From the NCBI RefSeq assembly GCF_019037185.1, contig NZ_JAHHXM010000007.1, forward strand, positions 304 through 64,303: a DNA stretch of 64,000 bases, in the 5' to 3' direction. This stretch comes from Oceanobacillus caeni (lineage in GTDB: Bacteria > Bacillota > Bacilli > Bacillales > Amphibacillaceae). Shown here in pieces: positions 61,688 through 64,000 of this stretch. The translations under genes and the position numbers were made by a program. Below the pieces are notes generated by a model. It had not been told where the DNA came from. It searched no databases and saw only the letters and a list, made by a program, of their open reading frames with translations. Numbering within the stretch: position 1 is the stretch's first letter; every line of letters begins with the position of its first letter.

Positions 61688-62455
61688 CTATTCATGTATA
61701 ATTGACACTAGTTTTCTTAATCCATCTAATAATCTTGGGGATGGTCTACAAAATAGTGATTCCTCTAAAACATGAATCTTTTTATTTTTTATTGCTGGCA
61801 TCTCACTCCATCCCGGTCTTTTGATCACCAATTCCGGGCGCATTTTTTCCTCTTTCACCCCCACCCATACCATACAAATATGGTCTGGATTTCGTTCTTT
61901 TACATCATCCCAATCTGTCTGAACACTTGCGACTTTTTCTGATGAGAAAATATTCTCTCCACCAGCTATTTCACTAATTTCAGACAGCCAGTTCAATCCA
62001 CCTGGAGTAAATATTGGTTTAGGCCACCATTCCCAGTATAATTTAGTTTTTTTCTCATTTGATTGAAATTTATTTCTAATCCCTTCTATATCACCTAAGA
62101 ATTGTTTAGCCTTTTCTTCACCTAAGTCGCTAAACCCTAGTGCTTCCCCCACTGTTTGAATGTCCTTTGCAATCTCTTGGAGTGAATTTGGATTTAAAAT
62201 AATATATGGTATCTTTCTTTCATCCAATGCTTTAATGTTCTTCTCCATACCAGGCACACTTAAAGAAGCAAGTACAAGATCGGGTTTCATATCCTCCACC
62301 TTATCCATATCTATAGAGAGGTCTGGACCAACCTTTGGTAAATTTTGAATAGATGCTGGCCAGTCCGAATAATTATCCACCCCTACTAAAACTTTAGTTA
62401 ATCCTAAATAGGCTACAATCTCTGTGTTACTCGGACAAATCGATACAACTCGCAT
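61688..62455 (-). CDS. BtuF-like substrate-binding fold protein without signal peptide
   Basis: A 255-residue protein of the class III periplasmic-binding fold (cobalamin/siderophore type). MRVVSICPSNTEIVAYLGLTKV begins it, then GVDNYSDWPA near residue 25, DMKPDLVLAS near 58, and FTPGGLNWLSEISEIAGGENIF near 150. The ATG at 62455 follows GAGGAGAAA. It has no signal or lipobox, so it should be cytoplasmic, unlike true importer lipoproteins. A role in handling corrinoids or metals inside the cell is possible. No permease or ATPase is adjacent. Confidence 0.8.
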   Translation of the reverse strand: MRVVSICPSNTEIVAYLGLTKVLVGVDNYSDWPASIQNLPKVGPDLSIDMDKVEDMKPDLVLASLSVPGMEKNIKALDERKIPYIILNPNSLQEIAKDIQTVGEALGFSDLGEEKAKQFLGDIEGIRNKFQSNEKKTKLYWEWWPKPIFTPGGLNWLSEISEIAGGENIFSSEKVASVQTDWDDVKERNPDHICMVWVGVKEEKMRPELVIKRPGWSEMPAIKNKKIHVLEESLFCRPSPRLLDGLRKLVSIIHE

Positions 62456-62490
62456 AAAATTTCTCCTCTCATTTTTAACTTTATAAAGAA

Positions 62491-62538
62491 ACGTCCAGAA
62501 AATGCTAGGTCTAAAAATCTGCATTTTCTGGACGTTGA
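62491..62538 (-). terminator. Hairpin between map and the BtuF-like gene
   Basis: AACGTCCAGAAAATGC pairs perfectly (16 bp) with GCATTTTCTGGACGTT, with a 16-nt loop. On the minus strand TTCTTTAT follows. It may end map transcripts or act in the leader of the next gene. Confidence 0.6.
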
Positions 62539-62555
62539 ATAGATATATTATTTAG

Positions 62556-62607
62556 CAGTAAGAAAAGAGTAAACTTTCTTCCTGTAGCGAATGTTAAGCT
62601 TTCTAAT
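62556..62607 (-). repeat. Dispersed repeat family A, copy 6 (partial)
   Basis: GTAAACTTTCTTCCTGTAGC and GAATGTTAAGCTTTCTAATC match the ends of family A. It includes the map stop codon. Confidence 0.55.
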
Positions 62608-63352
62608 CTTGATCTGTTATGATAAGTGGACCATCTTTTGTAATGACAATTGTATGTTCATACTGTGCAGAACGGCCTTTATCAACTGTTCTTGCTGTCC
62701 AACCGTTCGAATCCATCTTACTTCTCCAATCACCTTCGTTAATCATTGGCTCGATTGTAATAACCATTCCTTCTTTTAGGCGCATTCCTTTATTTGGCAA
62801 ACCAAAATGTGGGATGTGTGGATCTTCGTGAAGGGTAGGGCCAATTCCATGCCCAGTAAAGTCACGGACAACTGAAAAACCTTCAGCTTCTGCAAAAGTT
62901 TGGATAGCATGACCAATATCACCAATGCGATTTCCAACTTGTGCCTGCTCAATTCCTTTATAAAGGGATTCTTTTGTTACAGCCATTAAGTGTTTCCCTT
63001 TTTCATCTACGTTTCCAACTGCATATGTCCAAGCTGAATCTGCCAATCCCCCATCTATATTCACTACCATATCAATGGTTACGATATCTCCATCTTTCAG
63101 TTTCTCATTTCGGGGAAAACCATGACATATTTCATCGTTTATGGAGGCACATGTTGCATATTCATAGCCATTATATCCCTTTTGCTCAGGAGTTGCTCCA
63201 TTCTTAGTTAGAAAATCTTCGACAAAAGCATCAATCTCCATTGTTGTAATACCAGGTCTAATCATTTTTGCTATTTCTTTATGTGTTTTAACAAGCAAAT
63301 CGCCTGCCGCTTGCATCTTCTCAATTTCACGTTTACTTTTACGAGTAATCAA
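62603..63352 (-). CDS. map: Type I methionine aminopeptidase
   Basis: A 249-residue metalloprotease that removes N-terminal methionine. The ligands are visible: Asp in VTIDMVVNIDGGLADSAWTY near residue 93 and 104, His in RDFTGHGIGPTLHEDP near 168-175, Glu in ITIEPMINEG near 201, and Glu in SAQYEHTIVITKDG near 232. The length and the CASINDEICHGFP block match the second B. subtilis enzyme (YflG/MapB). It stands alone, not next to ribosomal genes. Its stop lies in repeat A. Confidence 0.93.
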   Translation of the reverse strand: MITRKSKREIEKMQAAGDLLVKTHKEIAKMIRPGITTMEIDAFVEDFLTKNGATPEQKGYNGYEYATCASINDEICHGFPRNEKLKDGDIVTIDMVVNIDGGLADSAWTYAVGNVDEKGKHLMAVTKESLYKGIEQAQVGNRIGDIGHAIQTFAEAEGFSVVRDFTGHGIGPTLHEDPHIPHFGLPNKGMRLKEGMVITIEPMINEGDWRSKMDSNGWTARTVDKGRSAQYEHTIVITKDGPLIITDQD

Positions 63353-63537
63353 CTATCTTCTTCCTTTCTTTTGGCAGATTGGAAAATATATAAAATTTTT
63401 CTCCTGCATAAGTACAACTAAGATACTTCTTAGCTTCTTACTTCTATATAAAAGCTATACCTAACTAATTATCGATACCACATAAATTTTATCATAAAGT
63501 TAAACTTCTTGCAGATTTTATGGATTTACTTTAGTGA

Positions 63538-63634
63538 CCGACTTCCATCAATGGGGGGTTCCTTCATCCCCCACTGATAGTTAGTCGCACTTACCGAACT
63601 TCCTACCTACCTTTTTTGTCCCTCAGAAGCTTGA
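63538..63634 (+). repeat. Dispersed repeat family C, copy 9
   Basis: CGACTTCCATCAATGGGGGG, the partner CCCCCACTGATAG, TTAGTCGCACTTACCGAAC and TACCTACCTTTTTTGTCC, ending CAGAAGCTTG. It occupies much of the 312-bp gap upstream of map. The remainder is AT-rich and carries the map leader. Confidence 0.78.
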
Positions 63635-63662
63635 AAATGCAGTGGGTTACCCACTGCATTTT
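63633..63662 (-). terminator. Terminator after the YjcZ-like gene
   Basis: AAAATGCAGTGGG and CCCACTGCATTTT form a 13-bp stem with a 3-nt loop. It lies 3 nt beyond the small gene and abuts repeat C. Confidence 0.75.
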
Positions 63663-63665
63663 TTC

Positions 63666-63776
63666 TTAATATACGCATCCTCCTGTATAGGAAGTACCAA
63701 TAATAATTAGAAGGATAAATAGAACGACTAACAGCGCAAAGCCTGAGCCGAAACCTCCAAAAAATTCTTTACTCAT
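63666..63776 (-). CDS. YjcZ-family small sporulation membrane protein
   Basis: A 36-residue peptide with the family pattern: MSKEFFGGFGSGFALLVVLF, then a single hydrophobic helix ending IGTSYTGGCVY. GGGAGGGAAAG lies before the ATG. Related YjcZ/YczM-type peptides are made in sporulating Bacillaceae and sit in membranes or the spore coat; the function is unclear. Confidence 0.83.
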   Translation of the reverse strand: MSKEFFGGFGSGFALLVVLFILLIIIGTSYTGGCVY

Positions 63777-63843
63777 AACTTTCCCTCCCTCTTTTAAAGG
63801 CTAATTTACTATATTCAATTAGAATTCAAAATGGGAAGGGATT

Positions 63844-63905
63844 TTTAGAAAACTTAGGATTTATCAAGTATTTGGGCGAACACCTAAGTCACATTATACA
63901 CCTAA
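63844..63905 (+). repeat. Dispersed repeat family A, copy 7
   Basis: TTAGAAAACTTAGGATTTAT, then TTGGGCGAACACCTAAGTC, is a diverged copy of the first half of family A. Confidence 0.6.
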
Positions 63906-63917
63906 TAATGTTTATAA

Positions 63918-64000
63918 TCAGAGATAATCTGTAATATTATATAATTTCCCATTGATCACACCTTCATCATTTAAAATATCAATTAATACACTAGCTACGT
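63918..64000 (-). CDS. Possible 3' end of a gene running out of the window
   Basis: One minus-strand frame is open from the window edge to a TGA at 63918-63920. It reads VASVLIDILNDEGVINGKLY and ends NITDYL. The other two frames are closed at once. The short length means this can be chance; no family can be assigned. Confidence 0.35.
   Translation of the reverse strand, partial: VASVLIDILNDEGVINGKLYNITDYL

Overview
The window comes from a low-GC, endospore-forming Firmicute of the family Bacillaceae. Gene content and order match the Bacillus subtilis yhf/yhg/yha neighbourhood (addBA, yhjDE-comK, yhfHI-lplJ, hemEHY-pbpF-hmoB, ecsAB-hit-trpP-yhaH, yhaI-yhaJ-prsA-yhaL, yhaMNOPQ, yhzD-yheA), but with many rearrangements. 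The glycine betaine uptake operon and two GbsR-type regulators point to a salt-tolerant genus such as Oceanobacillus or Virgibacillus. This is inferred from remembered protein families, not from a search.

Layout. 1-435: a 52-bp tandem repeat array and a terminator. 0.4-6.3 kb: yitW/yitV and yitU, small proteins, a Nfu-type protein, a lipoprotein, DegV and a short-chain dehydrogenase. 6.4-11.6 kb: accessory genes (cupin, a self-repetitive protein, tiny ORFs, a membrane-anchored GH13 protein that has lost its catalytic motifs, YisL, a DUF418 protein). 11.7-13.9 kb: the spore germination operon gerPABCDEF, interrupted by a repeat. 14-21.3 kb: addBA recombination helicase-nuclease. 21.4-26 kb: yhjE, yhjD, comK, lplJ, yhfI and a duplicated yhfH. 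26.2-32.9 kb: coproporphyrin-dependent haem synthesis hemEHY, pbpF and the haem-degrading hmoB. 33-37.3 kb: thiol oxidation pair, PAP2 phosphatase, ferritin-like protein and ecsAB. 37.4-37.8 kb: an intergenic region with the marks of a structured non-coding RNA. 37.9-47.3 kb: hit, trpP with a TRAP-like leader, yhaH, glycine betaine ABC transporter and its divergent regulator, yhaI, yhaJ, prsA, yhaL and a long YhaM-like nuclease. 47.5-55.3 kb: second GbsR-like regulator, yhaN/yhaO, a Nat-type ABC exporter, and an XRE regulator with a membrane partner gene split by a repeat. 55.5-64 kb: yhzD, yheA, PucR-type regulator, msmX, an alpha/beta SASP, fumC, an IDEAL protein, a CDF exporter, a BtuF-like protein, map and a YjcZ-type spore peptide.

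The window is rich in dispersed intergenic repeats. I recognise four families: A, about 80-90 bp with AAACTTGGCA-type ends; B, about 147 bp with GC-rich inverted ends; C, about 85-125 bp with two hairpins; D, with GTTCAAAAA ends. Some copies changed genes: one C copy supplies the C-terminus of PbpF, one sits inside the gerP operon, and one B copy splits a membrane-protein gene.

The strongest candidate for something undescribed is the element at 37427-37790. It is closed by a 14-bp perfect long-range stem, shows the same 13-nt loop on three small hairpins, contains several further hairpins and ends in an intrinsic terminator.
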